A DNA stretch of 39,187 nucleotides from Candidatus Baldrarchaeota archaeon (GCA_030587435.1 JAUQZC010000084.1:1-39187), one strand, 5' to 3'; counted from the stretch's first letter, positions 24,211-34,800 are shown. Notes: generated by a model from the sequence alone, not told the origin. Translations and numbers: made by a program.

Positions 24211-25317
24211 ATGAGTGTTTTCGCCAACGCCGCACGTTTAGCGTTCAGAGCACTAGAGATTCCACCTAATACAGGTTTTTTTCTTCAGTTACGATTTTGG
24301 CTTAGACCGATGTTAAATAAGGCACTTGAACGCAGAGTAATAAAGGATCTTAACATAGAGGTAGTTGAGCCTGGAAAAATCTTCTTACTTCGTCTACGTA
24401 GAGACAACGTTGATATACATGCAATCTTAGTTTTACTTGAAAAACAGCTTGAAGACGAACTTAAACCCTTAGGTATCCTTGAAAAAGCTATACCAACATT
24501 CATAATGACATATGGTGATAGAAAGCAGCGTAGAGCGATTGACAAAATACTCAGTAAAATAGGGCTTTACAGAGGTTGGCTGCGACAAAGTTTCATTAAA
24601 GAGTTTGATGAGCATATCCGTAAATGTGACTATGACTTTGAACTTGGATCACTTGTTTATGAATTAAGAATGTATAAGGAAGTATGGTTCATAGCAGGTG
24701 GGACAGCAAATTTCTGGCCAAGGGGTGTAAAAACACTAGAAGAAGCCTTAAAAGAGTTTCTTTTACCATTAAGTAGAGCTTCAGGCTATTATGTTTTCAT
24801 AAAGTCGTTGCAGTTTAAGATAGCAAGACATGGGAAGGAGTTGGGAACCTATATTGTAGATAGATGGGCACGGGTAACAGCTTTGCCAAAAGCTGATAAA
24901 AATGTTGCAATAGAGTTGTTTAATATTATTGCGAAAAACGCTTTAGAAAATTACATAGAACATGCCATAGGTTACCATATTAGTATAAGTAGCGCTAGAT
25001 CTATGACTCTTTACTCTTTAGAGGCTGCAAAAGACGTATTCTTAGAAGCATCAGATCCGGGGCCTTCATTTTTTGACGCCGTTAAGAGCGTACTGGGCGT
25101 GCCTCACGTAGAGAACAAGAGGCTAGTAATGATACCCATATACTCTGGAAACCCACGAATTGTAACAAGAGTCATAGATAAAAAGACGGGTGCGGCAGCG
25201 GACGTGACAGCTACATATAGTGGAATAAGAATCACACCAGCCCTTGGAAGCCCTGCTGTAAGTCCTGAGCTAGTGGATAGTATTGTGTACATTTTTCAAA
25301 GCTTACTTAAAGAATAA
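24211..25317 (+). CDS. Unknown 368-residue protein, first gene of a nuclease operon
   Basis: Intact, ATG 24211 preceded by GGGGTG. Mixed alpha/beta throughout with no membrane segment. Notable stretches are IPTFIMTYGDRKQRRAIDKI, VWFIAGGTANFWPRGVKT (a Gly-rich turn), and TATYSGIRITPALGSPAV near the end. I find no nucleotide-binding or nuclease motif and recognise no family. It is followed after 11 bp by a gene with a putative PD-(D/E)XK site, so the pair is probably an operon. The 450 bp upstream hold only remnants. Confidence 0.72.
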   Translation: MSVFANAARLAFRALEIPPNTGFFLQLRFWLRPMLNKALERRVIKDLNIEVVEPGKIFLLRLRRDNVDIHAILVLLEKQLEDELKPLGILEKAIPTFIMTYGDRKQRRAIDKILSKIGLYRGWLRQSFIKEFDEHIRKCDYDFELGSLVYELRMYKEVWFIAGGTANFWPRGVKTLEEALKEFLLPLSRASGYYVFIKSLQFKIARHGKELGTYIVDRWARVTALPKADKNVAIELFNIIAKNALENYIEHAIGYHISISSARSMTLYSLEAAKDVFLEASDPGPSFFDAVKSVLGVPHVENKRLVMIPIYSGNPRIVTRVIDKKTGAAADVTATYSGIRITPALGSPAVSPELVDSIVYIFQSLLKE

Positions 25318-25328
25318 GGTGCTGTCGA

Positions 25329-26309
25329 TTGCCGATAAAACCCTTCTTTAACTCTTGTAGAACTGCACATGATTTCCTAATATCACTTCTTTACTCGATA
25401 TCCTACACTTCTGGACCTACTTATTATTTCTCAAAGCCTGGTTCGTTGTTAGAATTGGGCTATGTCTTTTCAACATTGGATATCCCTAGTATATTCAACA
25501 TTTCTGCACCCGATGTCCTGTTGATAAATAAAGCAAAGAAAATAGTGCTTGCCATAGATTGTAAAAGCGACACTGTGGATCCAGATAATATCGTCAGGAA
25601 GTTTGGATACGAATTCCAAGAGGCGATAAGAGTTTTACTAAGGGATGATGCAAAAGAGTTTCGAATGGAGTTTGGTGTTTTTACATTTGAAAAGTATGTA
25701 AGAGATTTTGAAAATATAGTTATGCAAATAAGGTCAAATACCACGTATGAGTTATTTATCTGGTATACAACTGAAAGACCCTTATTTATTCCGGATGAAA
25801 ATGCTCAGGCTTTCTTTATAAGAAAATATTTTTCCAATAGTTTTCACTATAACCATTGTGATAATATACTTGATGATTATCTTACAAACGGTATAATAAT
25901 TAGGGAAGATCAAATAAGATGTAACAACCTCGCAGATAAAGATGCAGAAAGACCCGCAGTATTCTATGAAGTTTCACTATTTCTATTTCAACGGGCTATT
26001 CAGAAGCCAGGGGAAACTATCTTCTTAGGCAAACTAATCGACGAAATCAAAGCCAACTATCAATCTCCCGTAAGTAGAAGAGTCCTAATAGGTGTAATTA
26101 GAGACATCATTGAAGTGTTCCCACAAATTGCTGAACTAGAAGAAAAGAGCATGCTCGTAAAATTCAAGAAACAAAAACTTAAGAACTTTAATATAGAAGA
26201 ATTCCAATCAATTAGACAAAAAGTTCTTTACATGAACGAGAAAGAATACTACGAATTCATAAAGAACCTAAAAAGGGAAAAGAAAGAAAAGAAACAAGCA
26301 AAAACCTAA
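25329..26309 (+). CDS. Putative PD-(D/E)XK nuclease, second gene of the operon
   Basis: 326 residues from TTG 25329, 11 bp after the previous stop; no ATG or GTG lies in the relevant region. SLLELGYVF (Glu 42), then APDVLLINKAKKIVLAIDCK places Asp 62 and a D-x-K (Asp 77, Lys 79) on successive strands, the core of the PD-(D/E)XK nuclease fold. The middle contains GVFTFEKY and YELFIWYTTERPLFIP. A helical and very basic end (KNLKREKKEKKQAK) may bind nucleic acid. It resembles the archaeal restriction-like or transposition-associated nucleases in layout, but I cannot name the family. Confidence 0.65.
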   Translation: MPIKPFFNSCRTAHDFLISLLYSISYTSGPTYYFSKPGSLLELGYVFSTLDIPSIFNISAPDVLLINKAKKIVLAIDCKSDTVDPDNIVRKFGYEFQEAIRVLLRDDAKEFRMEFGVFTFEKYVRDFENIVMQIRSNTTYELFIWYTTERPLFIPDENAQAFFIRKYFSNSFHYNHCDNILDDYLTNGIIIREDQIRCNNLADKDAERPAVFYEVSLFLFQRAIQKPGETIFLGKLIDEIKANYQSPVSRRVLIGVIRDIIEVFPQIAELEEKSMLVKFKKQKLKNFNIEEFQSIRQKVLYMNEKEYYEFIKNLKREKKEKKQAKT

Positions 26310-26438
26310 CCATTATCGTAAATAATGTTATTTTCTTTCCTCCTACTGCCCGATCATTCTAAAACTTCTTAACAACTTTAATCTGCTACTATTTTAAGAG
26401 AAAACTATTCGTCGTCAAAGACAAGATTTCCATCAATT

Positions 26439-27725
26439 TTATTTACCAAATAGTTTGAGATTTAAATTATTCTGCCAATCCTTCAGAGGAAGATTACAAT
26501 CTAAGAAATTTGCAAGAACGTTAAATAGCCAATTATGTAATTTATAAATTGAACTAAGGGTCTCCGATTGTTCTCTCGACGTCATTAAATCATACAATAG
26601 AACTTCGTGTATGATTTTATCTCTCAAACCTTTTATTTTTTTAAATTCTTCAAAAATATTCTTTCTTTGTCTGGGCTCTTTTCCTAACAACCACGCAAGC
26701 TTCATGCCGCAACCCACCCCTGGAGAACCAAGCAACATCTCTAACGAAGAAAACAGTCTTACAAGACGAAATTCAAATCCGTAGTCTTCTTCCTCCTGTC
26801 TCAGGGATCGACATACAGTCCTAAAGACTATATTGTCTCGAATCTTTAATCCTCTTCTTACGCGGTTCATAAAAATAGGTGTTTGTTCTGCTGGTATAAT
26901 TCCTACCATACCACTAAAATCTTTACCCCTTACCCCTTCATGCCATTGGATAAGATCCTTTCTTCGAAACATAAATAAAGGTGCCCATACATGTCCCTTT
27001 GAGGCTACAGAAATAATGTCAACTATTTTTCTAAGATCATGAAGCCGAGCCCAGTCATCCTTGCCTTTTAAGATGTTTGAGTCTACTTCAAGAATAAAAT
27101 TTGCCTCAGCTAAGGTTTCTAAAGCGGGAAGCTTAAACCAATCCCTCATTTTGAGCATTTCTACAATTAACTCTGAATATTCCCATGGGTAAAGTCTTCG
27201 AATGCATAGTCCTCTCTTGATATAAAATCTATCATTGTCTGCTCTAAAGTTGAAAAGAATTCTCTGATAAGTATTCATTTTTTTCAATGGGTTTGTCATC
27301 AAAATATTCTCTAACTCTTTCGAGTAGTATCTATAAAACTCATCAACTCCATTACTTTTCTCCGAAAAGAAGCCCCATATCCTCACCAAATACAATAAAT
27401 CATCTCTAGAAAGCCTTTTATGGTGTTCACATATTTGACTGTTGATCAATTTTAGAGCTTTGGAAATATTCTTTTCTACTTCTGTTGATAGATTCATCTT
27501 AGATAGCCAAAATAAAAAGGAAGATGCAGATAAATTAGGTGCTTGCCTGGGAATGGACTTCTTGAATTCCTTTATCCTTTGGATTGATTTTTTAATATCA
27601 TAGCTAGCAGGTATGTACATAAATTCAGGTTTAGAGAGTTTAAAAGTTTCTTGAGCCTCTTCTGGTATTAAATGAAGAATCTGTGATAACATATCGCAAA
27701 TAGCTCTTGGTGTCACATCTGCCAA
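26439..27725 (-). CDS. Large protein with C-terminal Apea-like HEPN domain
   Basis: 428 residues from TTG 27725, with GGTGATG nine bases upstream. The N-terminal two-thirds is helical without a recognised domain. The C-terminal part has the Apea-type HEPN pattern: FEFRLVRLFSSLEMLLGSPG, GMKLAWLLG, then KKIKGLRDKIIHEVLLYD, where Arg 368 and His 373 form the R-x4-H ribonuclease motif. Apea-HEPN proteins are implicated in abortive anti-phage responses. It is a single gene with no partner within 200 bp on its strand. The HEPN remnant at 2.1-2.4 kb carries a similar motif. Confidence 0.72.
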   Translation of the reverse strand: MADVTPRAICDMLSQILHLIPEEAQETFKLSKPEFMYIPASYDIKKSIQRIKEFKKSIPRQAPNLSASSFLFWLSKMNLSTEVEKNISKALKLINSQICEHHKRLSRDDLLYLVRIWGFFSEKSNGVDEFYRYYSKELENILMTNPLKKMNTYQRILFNFRADNDRFYIKRGLCIRRLYPWEYSELIVEMLKMRDWFKLPALETLAEANFILEVDSNILKGKDDWARLHDLRKIVDIISVASKGHVWAPLFMFRRKDLIQWHEGVRGKDFSGMVGIIPAEQTPIFMNRVRRGLKIRDNIVFRTVCRSLRQEEEDYGFEFRLVRLFSSLEMLLGSPGVGCGMKLAWLLGKEPRQRKNIFEEFKKIKGLRDKIIHEVLLYDLMTSREQSETLSSIYKLHNWLFNVLANFLDCNLPLKDWQNNLNLKLFGK

Positions 27726-27939
27726 TTACATCACCTATTCTAATAATAGTAGGTACAGTAGGATGATTAATTCTTAGTTTACATTTTGATTTTAGGCATC
27801 ATATACGTATCGCCGGCTCTATTATTACGTAAGATAGTTAATATGTCTTGAAGTTAGATACTCTTATGAATAAATTTTATAATAGATTTCTTTTGAAACA
27901 TAACCTCATTTCGTAGGATATCTGTACGTGGTGTGGTTT

Positions 27940-28386
27940 ATGTCTAAGGAAAAATCAATAGAAATGGCTGAAAGTTTCTTGAGAAGAGTAAGAAACAAAT
28001 TAGAGGAGGCAAAAAGCCACTTAAATTCATGCAATTATCCTGAAAGTATTTCGGCATCTATGGAGTGCATGGAACTTTCAATAAAAGCCATCTTTCTACT
28101 CCTTCAAGAAAAATATCCGAAGAGACATGAGTTTAAAGATGAAGAGTTTATGAAGGTACTGGAAAAAGTACCCAAAGAACTCGAGTATCTTAATTTTCCA
28201 AGACTATTCCTTATATCAAAATTCTGGCTAAACCTGTACACAATCGCAAAATACGGCCAAGAAAAGTTTGGTGTTGGGCCTGAAAAATTATTTAAAAAAG
28301 ATGAAGCAGAACTAGCATTAAAACACGCAGAAGAATGTAAACACGCAGCAAGTATGCTAGAAAGCTATGTAAAATATGGTCGATGA
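27940..28386 (+). CDS. HEPN-domain protein
   Basis: 148 residues from ATG 27940 (an in-frame GTG lies at 27928). SIEMAESFLRRVRNKLEEAK, SHLNSCNYPESISASMECME, LSIKAIFLLLQEKYPKRHEF is the COG2250-type HEPN layout: helix, Y-es---a-e--E-aiKAl, then K-H. The active-site pattern in this group is less conserved, and no R-x4-6-H is evident. No nucleotidyltransferase partner lies beside it. The next gene, an Mrr-type nuclease, is on the same strand 115 bp away. Both could form a unit, but the gap contains a likely TATA box. Confidence 0.72.
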   Translation: MSKEKSIEMAESFLRRVRNKLEEAKSHLNSCNYPESISASMECMELSIKAIFLLLQEKYPKRHEFKDEEFMKVLEKVPKELEYLNFPRLFLISKFWLNLYTIAKYGQEKFGVGPEKLFKKDEAELALKHAEECKHAASMLESYVKYGR

Positions 28387-28501
28387 AGCTGAAAACTAGT
28401 TAGTAAGAGAAAAAGCGAGATTTTAACTATATTAACGTGTAATTTAAATCGATGGTGGTGTCCAATTATACTAAGAGTTTACAACTTGGATGGGTGAGGG
28501 C

Positions 28502-29668
28502 ATGAGTAGCTACGAGAAGGGTTTAGAGCTTGAAGAACTTATAACAAGACTTTTTAAAGCTAAAGGTTACGATGCTAGACACAACGTTAAATTAGTTGGA
28601 CGTTCAGGAGTTGAGCATCAAATAGACGTTTACGCAGAATACAAAGCACCCTTGCATACATCAAAAATAATAATTGAATGTAAATCCTATGATAAACCAA
28701 TTGAAAAAGACATTGTAATAAAACTTATACATGAAGTACAAGACCTAGGAGTCGATAGAGGAATTTTAGTCACAACATCGTATTTTACACCCGATGCAGT
28801 GTCGACAGCTGAAGGCTACAACATAGACCTATGGGACGGAGCCAAATTAAGAGAATTACTAAAAGAAATAAGAATCGAGGAAATCCAGGTTCCGGCTAAT
28901 ATATTCTACATTAAACCAATAACACCGATAGATGAAGCTATGAAAACAGTAGATAAAAGCATTAAGGGAATCTTTGGAAGAAAAGGAAAAATCGAGAGCA
29001 GTTCTGTAATTTTCCATCCATACTACGAGTTGAATATTGATGCAAGAATTTACGAAGCAAAAGGAGTTATTAGGAGAAAGGTTGAGGAGAAGATAGTTAG
29101 CGCAACGATACTAGTTGACTCAATTACAGGAGAACTTTGCAGCTATGATCCTAAAGATGGAATAGTTAGATTAATAGGAGTACCTACATTATCTGAAGAG
29201 GAAGCAAGAGCATTTCGCATACTGGGAGGAGGATCTCTAACCGTATCCGCCCTAGCATCTTTACTAAGTTGCTCCACAGCTAAAGCTAGGAAAATAGTTC
29301 AAGGATTAGTGGCAAAAGGCGTGGCTGAAATGTTTAGAGTCAGACAGCAAACACTTTACCGACTTAAAACGAAGATCCCTGATCCCTTATCAATAAAACC
29401 ATTACCACTTAACCTAAGGGTTGAAGGCGAACCCAGAGAGGGAGTCAAAATAACACCTATGTTAAGTTTAAAAAATTTAGAATCCTTAGTCAATCTCTTA
29501 TGGGAAGGCGAAATTAAAAGCTATAAAACTGTATTTTACCCCTACCTTGCATGCAAAATCGTTGAAGGAGAAAAGAAACATATCAAAGCAACTGATATGT
29601 TAACCAATAAAATAGATGAAAAAATAAGCAGAATATTTACCGCACTATACTCGCAACTACCCTTTTAA
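28502..29668 (+). CDS. Mrr-type restriction endonuclease with C-terminal winged-helix region
   Basis: 388 residues from ATG 28502, chosen because GGGTGAGGG lies directly upstream; ATG 28490 adds four residues. The N-terminal Mrr_cat domain is complete: GLELEELITRLFKAKGYDAR (Glu 9/11), EHQIDVYAEY (Asp 42) and KIIIECKSYDKPI (Glu 59, Lys 61), then VTTSYFTPDAVSTA. This is the PD-(D/E)XK endonuclease of Mrr/type IV enzymes. Residues about 235-290 (SLTVSALASLLSCSTAKARK) look like a winged helix. The rest is unassigned. Such enzymes cut methylated or foreign DNA. TATA-like AATTTAAAT at 28440-28448. Confidence 0.82.
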   Translation: MSSYEKGLELEELITRLFKAKGYDARHNVKLVGRSGVEHQIDVYAEYKAPLHTSKIIIECKSYDKPIEKDIVIKLIHEVQDLGVDRGILVTTSYFTPDAVSTAEGYNIDLWDGAKLRELLKEIRIEEIQVPANIFYIKPITPIDEAMKTVDKSIKGIFGRKGKIESSSVIFHPYYELNIDARIYEAKGVIRRKVEEKIVSATILVDSITGELCSYDPKDGIVRLIGVPTLSEEEARAFRILGGGSLTVSALASLLSCSTAKARKIVQGLVAKGVAEMFRVRQQTLYRLKTKIPDPLSIKPLPLNLRVEGEPREGVKITPMLSLKNLESLVNLLWEGEIKSYKTVFYPYLACKIVEGEKKHIKATDMLTNKIDEKISRIFTALYSQLPF

Positions 29669-29816
29669 ACAGTATACACGCTGGGAAAAGAGAAGTTAAA
29701 ACATGAAGCCACACTTCCCCTCAAAACACAAAAACATCATAACCATGCAGAACAACTGCTCATCCAGGTTTCCTAATAATTTTGGACAACAAGCTTCTTG
29801 TAACTATCCCGAAAAT

Positions 29817-31061
29817 TTAGATTTTATTATCAAGAAAAACTATGTAGCCCTCTTTTCTCAAACTTTCCTTAATCATGTATTTCCTCGAGATTTCATCTAA
29901 CTCGTCTAACCACCTTTTACGCTCATCAACCCTAAAATACAACTCCAAAAAATGCTTAACATCAAAACCATCAGACTCAACAACCAAATGACCATGACCA
30001 AGCACCTTAGGAGCCCAACCAGCCTCCAAATAAACCCTCACAGCCTCCTCAACTCTCCTATTTTCATCTTTAATCTCACGAACATCTTTCAAACCTGGAA
30101 CCAACGTTTCCAAAAACTTAAAACTATACTGCGAACACACCCTATTCAACTTATAAGAATCCCTCTCCCTAGAAAAAGGCCCAGAATCCCTCTCCTCCAA
30201 ATCAGGTTTCTCATCAAGACCATACCACCACTCCCAAACCTCAGGAGCCCTCCACCAAAAAACTTTCCTAACACTTTTATCATCTCTTATAGTCTTAACA
30301 TATTCTACAGCCTCCCAGCCAGCCTCATGACACATACTACACAACAAAACCCTACCATCACGCCTCTCAACAACAAGACCCCTACTAAACCTATCCACAA
30401 CCAAGAGGTCGCAGGGAAGCCTACACCAAGTCTCCAAAACCCCCCAACCAATCCTAGGCAACTCATGAAACTCACCAGTAAAAGACAAATAATAAGGCCA
30501 AATATCCCACCACTTCATATGATCCCCAATAACACCCAACCTAGACTCCCTAACAAGACCACCACCCTTAACAACAAAAACCTTCCAACCCGCACCAAGA
30601 AAAAGCACACAAACAACATACAAATCATCCCTAATCTTAAAAACATCACACTTCCTAATAACTTGCTCAACAATCTCCCTAGGATCGTCACCAAACCTCC
30701 CCCTAAGGAAATTCAAAATCATTTTATAATGTCTAACGTCTCCACCCCACGCATCCCGTATGGAGAGATCTTCAACTTTCTCAGGAAAAGGAGATTTTAT
30801 TTTTAGAACCTTATCCCAATATATTCCAAGCCCAACAGCTCTCTCAACTTTATCTAAGCCGTGAAATTCAGATTTTAAAACAATTTTCAAAAGGTCGTTC
30901 AAAATATTCATTGCTTCATCCAAGTTAAACTCCGCCTCAAACAACGCAGCCAAAACAGTTTTAGCCCTAGCTAAAGGTGTTCTTCTAAGAGCCTCAAGCG
31001 CAATCTCACCGAATTTTTCATTAAATTTCAAATCCTCATATAGTAGTTTGAGTTTGCTCAT
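29817..31061 (-). CDS. Unknown 414-residue soluble protein
   Basis: ATG 31061 with GGTGATT five bases upstream. The N-terminal helical region (about 1-95) is followed by an alpha/beta region rich in Trp and Gly (WPYYLSFTGEFHELPRIGWG, CRLPCDLLVVDRFSRGLVVE, KVFWWRAPEVWEWWYGLDEK), with several Asp and Arg. CDLLVVDRFSRGLVVERRDG has the look of a beta hairpin. I see no catalytic signature. Coding-strand base use is strongly G/T-rich, opposite to the next minus-strand gene at 31.1-31.7 kb. No family recognised. Confidence 0.7.
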   Translation of the reverse strand: MSKLKLLYEDLKFNEKFGEIALEALRRTPLARAKTVLAALFEAEFNLDEAMNILNDLLKIVLKSEFHGLDKVERAVGLGIYWDKVLKIKSPFPEKVEDLSIRDAWGGDVRHYKMILNFLRGRFGDDPREIVEQVIRKCDVFKIRDDLYVVCVLFLGAGWKVFVVKGGGLVRESRLGVIGDHMKWWDIWPYYLSFTGEFHELPRIGWGVLETWCRLPCDLLVVDRFSRGLVVERRDGRVLLCSMCHEAGWEAVEYVKTIRDDKSVRKVFWWRAPEVWEWWYGLDEKPDLEERDSGPFSRERDSYKLNRVCSQYSFKFLETLVPGLKDVREIKDENRRVEEAVRVYLEAGWAPKVLGHGHLVVESDGFDVKHFLELYFRVDERKRWLDELDEISRKYMIKESLRKEGYIVFLDNKI

Positions 31062-31086
31062 GGAATCACCGCCGAAATTGGTGAAA

Positions 31087-31653
31087 TTATATGCGGTTTT
31101 CCAGTATCGTTGCGATTGCTTCGAATGCTGCTCTATTTATTATTGGTGCTATGAGTTTATTTATTACTGCTCCCATTATTGTGTCTCCTATGGCTTCTGC
31201 AGGTCCTCCTAGGGTGAGCCCAAGTAGTATGTCGAATACTGTTTGGTCTATGAGTGGAATTTTGAAGCCCATGACCATGTTCCAAATGTCTCCAGCTCCG
31301 TTCCACTTAGAGTTCAAAAGTTTTCCTATTTCTTCTCGTATTTCGTCGCTTGTGTAAAATGGGATTTTAAGAGCTTTCATAACTATTCCAAATCCGCCGA
31401 AAAACATTCCAAGAATAAATGAACTCTTCTCAAGCAGATCACTTCCATCTACAGCTTCTTTAGCCATGGACTCCGCTAGTTCTTTTGCCCCAAATTTTCC
31501 GCATATTTTGTTCATCCAACCTGTGTCAATATTTAATCCAACTATGAATATCGTTGTTATTGCTCCGCCAAGCAGAAGCTTTGCCCAGTCGTTTTCTTCA
31601 AGCCAAGCAAAGAAATCTGTAAATCTTTTAATCAAAACATTTGCTAGCGTCAT
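31087..31653 (-). CDS. Small membrane protein, divergent neighbour of the caspase-like gene
   Basis: 188 residues from ATG 31653. Hydrophobic segments occur at about 25-42 (AKLLLGGAITTIFIVGLNID), 78-96 (FILGMFFGGFGIVMKALKI) and two longer amphipathic stretches after 130 (FDILLGLTLGGPAEAIGDTI, MGAVINKLIAPIINRAAFEA). Small-residue-rich, glycine-containing helices could insert in membranes. It reads away from the giant protein at 31.8 kb across a shared 190-bp gap and may be coregulated with it. Not recognised. Confidence 0.62.
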   Translation of the reverse strand: MTLANVLIKRFTDFFAWLEENDWAKLLLGGAITTIFIVGLNIDTGWMNKICGKFGAKELAESMAKEAVDGSDLLEKSSFILGMFFGGFGIVMKALKIPFYTSDEIREEIGKLLNSKWNGAGDIWNMVMGFKIPLIDQTVFDILLGLTLGGPAEAIGDTIMGAVINKLIAPIINRAAFEAIATILENRI

Positions 31654-31799
31654 GCGTGTTTTTTAGATAATATTTTTGTCTATTATTGGTACTGCAAGCA
31701 TATTAAGAATAAGATAATAATTTTTGAGCGAGGATAAAGATGCTCTTCATTTTCGTCAATGAACACATTTTCGTCGGAGTTGGTGAAGGAAGGTAGATG

Positions 31800-31808
31800 T
31801 TTAAATTT
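31800..31808 (+). promoter_or_regulatory. TATA box of the giant caspase-like gene
   Basis: TTTAAATTT lies about 38-46 bp before ATG 31846. Its position argues against the ATG at 31759 as start. Confidence 0.45.
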
Positions 31809-31845
31809 CTTTTTGTCGAATTTTATAGTGAAGGTGGTGTGGGGG

Positions 31846-34800
31846 ATGGTTGCAAAAAACAAATTTCTATCACTAACAATAACCTTTCTAATCCTTTTGA
31901 TGGATTTCTCAGCTATTGGATTCATAGCAATAAATGACGGAGAGCTTCTAAGCGAACTTGCAGGCCTAAAACCCCCAAAACTCTACATGAATATATTTAA
32001 TCCTCTTTTCAAGAATTTTAGAAACGGAACACCAGTAACTATTTGGGAAGATAAAATAATTGAAAAAATAGTCATATCGCCAGCTGGTGGTAGCTCCTTA
32101 GATTTGGGTAAAGGTCTTACATTAGGATCAAATGTGGACAAAACTTGGAAAACTGGAATCAACGCTACGGGAAAACTAAGCAAAGGTCTTGAGAAAGTTT
32201 TTGAAGGTTCTGTGAGGAACATTAATGATATAGGAGTTTTGGTTTTAGCATTTTTCGCTACTGACATAGAATTTTTAAATGAAACTTTGTTTAGCGATGA
32301 AAGAATTAGAATTGTTACGGATGAAGTTTTAAGGTTTGCGGAAGAAGTAGGTGATGTTTCAATAGTTTTGTCAGGTAATTATTGTACAGCGACGAATCTA
32401 ATCTATCTTTTAAAAAGATCGGAGGAAAACCCAAAAATACGAGAAGTATACTTGATCGTCTTAACACACGGAATCTTAAATGAGACCCTACAAGTTCATG
32501 GAATGTTAATGCATGATGAAAATGGAACCGCTGTTGTAAATGGTGAAACACTTGAACACCTAGCAGCCCTTTACCACTTAGAGAAACTAAGAAAACTAAA
32601 ATTTGTTTACTTACCTTTCTGTAATATGGGTAGAGAAAAAGAAATTTACAATGAAAAATCTATTGTAACGTTCTTCGAAAAACATAGTGAAGCAATAATA
32701 TTAACCTACGACGGAGAAGCCTATTTAAACGGTGACTACATCGCTTCGCTACAAACCATACTATCCTCAGGAATCTACGAACTAATTGAAGAAGCTACTT
32801 ACATACCAATTCAGGTAATTGACAACTTAACAGGCGAAACCTTAGACGCATATGTAGAATTCAGAGTTGAAGATGAAATCGAAGAAGTAAACTCAACAAT
32901 AAACCCCTACAAAATTTACGATGACAACATGAACATAACTTTAGGATTCAAACCAAGAAGAATCTTCAAATTTAATGGCAAATATAAAGCTACAATACAT
33001 TCTAAGAAGGTTAGAGCAACAATATATCGAGGAAAACCACCGAAAAACCGCCTCAACAAACATGTAATACATATAAGACGCAAAGTGCCACCAACCTACA
33101 AAAAATTCGGTAAGAAACATAACCTAAACTTTAAACACAAAACCAGAAACATCGTACCAGTTATCATGGGAAGATTCTGGAAACCGCCAGAAATAAGAAA
33201 ACAGCAACACATCAACAAAAACAACTACGTTGGCAGCTTCCTTGCCAAAACAGATGAAGTAAAAAGAGCAATACTTCTTGTCGATGAGATTTTCACACAA
33301 ATCTACAGCAACTACTACAGTATAAAGTCTGCAATCTATAAGTGGATCGACAAAACCTTTAACGCACCTTGGAACAGGTGGATGAAAGGTCCAATAAAAT
33401 CAACGCTAGATAACTCCGTTTTCCGCGGAACAAGTTTCATAATAAATTTCGCCAAAAACCATCTCAAAACTATTGTCTGCATAGCCGTACACCTGAAAAA
33501 CACGAACAAAAACTTAGGTGAACTTGTCGCCGCCATAATAATTGCTGCAATAGCAAAAAATGCGCGAGGAATACTAAAATATTTTTCTTGGACTATGAAC
33601 AAACTTCTCGAAACTCTATCAAAAATTTTAAGCACAGATCTGGGCTGGGTTAAAAAGATCCTAAACGGCTGGATAGATCCTAACATAAAATTCCTAGACA
33701 ATGTAGTGGCCTACAGTGAAGCAACATTTAAATCCGCTGCCAAAAAACTTGCAGAAACGATAATAAAACCATTCAACTGGATATGGAAACAGATAAAAAC
33801 ACTATTAAACACTCTATGGTCAAACTTCGTAGACTTCTCCGTAGATAACTACCTAACCCTAGCATACCTAATAGCAGAACTAGCAGCAGAAAGAAAAATA
33901 TCAGAAAAGCTTGCAAAATCAATAATAAACACCGCAGGAAAAATAATAGACTTCATAATAAGCCTACAGCCAGTAACTGAAAGATTGAAATCATGGACTA
34001 AAATATATCGGGTTTGGTTCACAGCTGGGTTAGTTTCTGGACTAATTCCAATAATTGGATCTTTAAAAAGTTGCAATGAAGATGTAGAATCTTGGGAAAG
34101 AACTGCTAATAGAGATGTAGTTAAAACTAATATTGTAGCAAACGGGAAACCTAAAAAGGTTTATAAAATCTTGTTCAAGGTTCTTGAAGACAAAGTTAAG
34201 CATATGAGTTTTATAAGGACAGATGATATAAAGATCGTAGTTTGGGAAAGTTGGTATCGCCAGAAGTGGTTTGACGCTCTTCAAACTAAGAATCTAATTA
34301 ACAGAATTAGGAATATTCTTGAAAATGAGGATCTTAAGGCTTCAGAAATTATAAAGTTTGACGAGGACGGTAAAATTGTAGAAGTAACGCTAGATTACGA
34401 GAAAAATAATTGGCGTTATTATAGGTGGCTTGGTGAAATACACCTTGTTCAAGTAATACATACTCACATTGATGGCAAGCCTGTTGCCTTCGCAGTTGTC
34501 TGGGAAGGATACATGAACTGGTTTAGAGACCCAGGAAAAGATAGTAGAGTTGTGGAAGCAAACATGGGACTTGCAAAGAAACATTTTAGTGATCAAAATA
34601 AAATTTTGATAAGCGATTTTGTACCTTGCAGAGTTGAGACACAAGACTTTACATTAAAAGGATTTAGAATAGTAGTGGGGGTAGCAGTAAGGGTAAAGGT
34701 AAAACCTAATGGAAATATTAATGTTCGTTCAGAATATCCTTTTACAGAAACCTATGGAAAATTAGTTCCTAGCGGATTAGTTCCTAAAGAAGATGGTAAA

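Noticed and set aside
29952..30806. 284-codon plus-strand open frame
   Set aside because: Antisense shadow of the 414-residue minus-strand gene, Pro/Thr/Asn-rich and without structure.
31087..31653. Calling the small membrane protein a gasdermin
   Set aside because: It is too short and has helical rather than beta-rich content. Only its position near a caspase-like protease suggested it.
31759..31845. Upstream start giving a 1,511-residue giant protein
   Set aside because: It precedes the likely TATA box at 31800 and would bury the export signal 29 residues in. ATG 31846 has a strong ribosome site.
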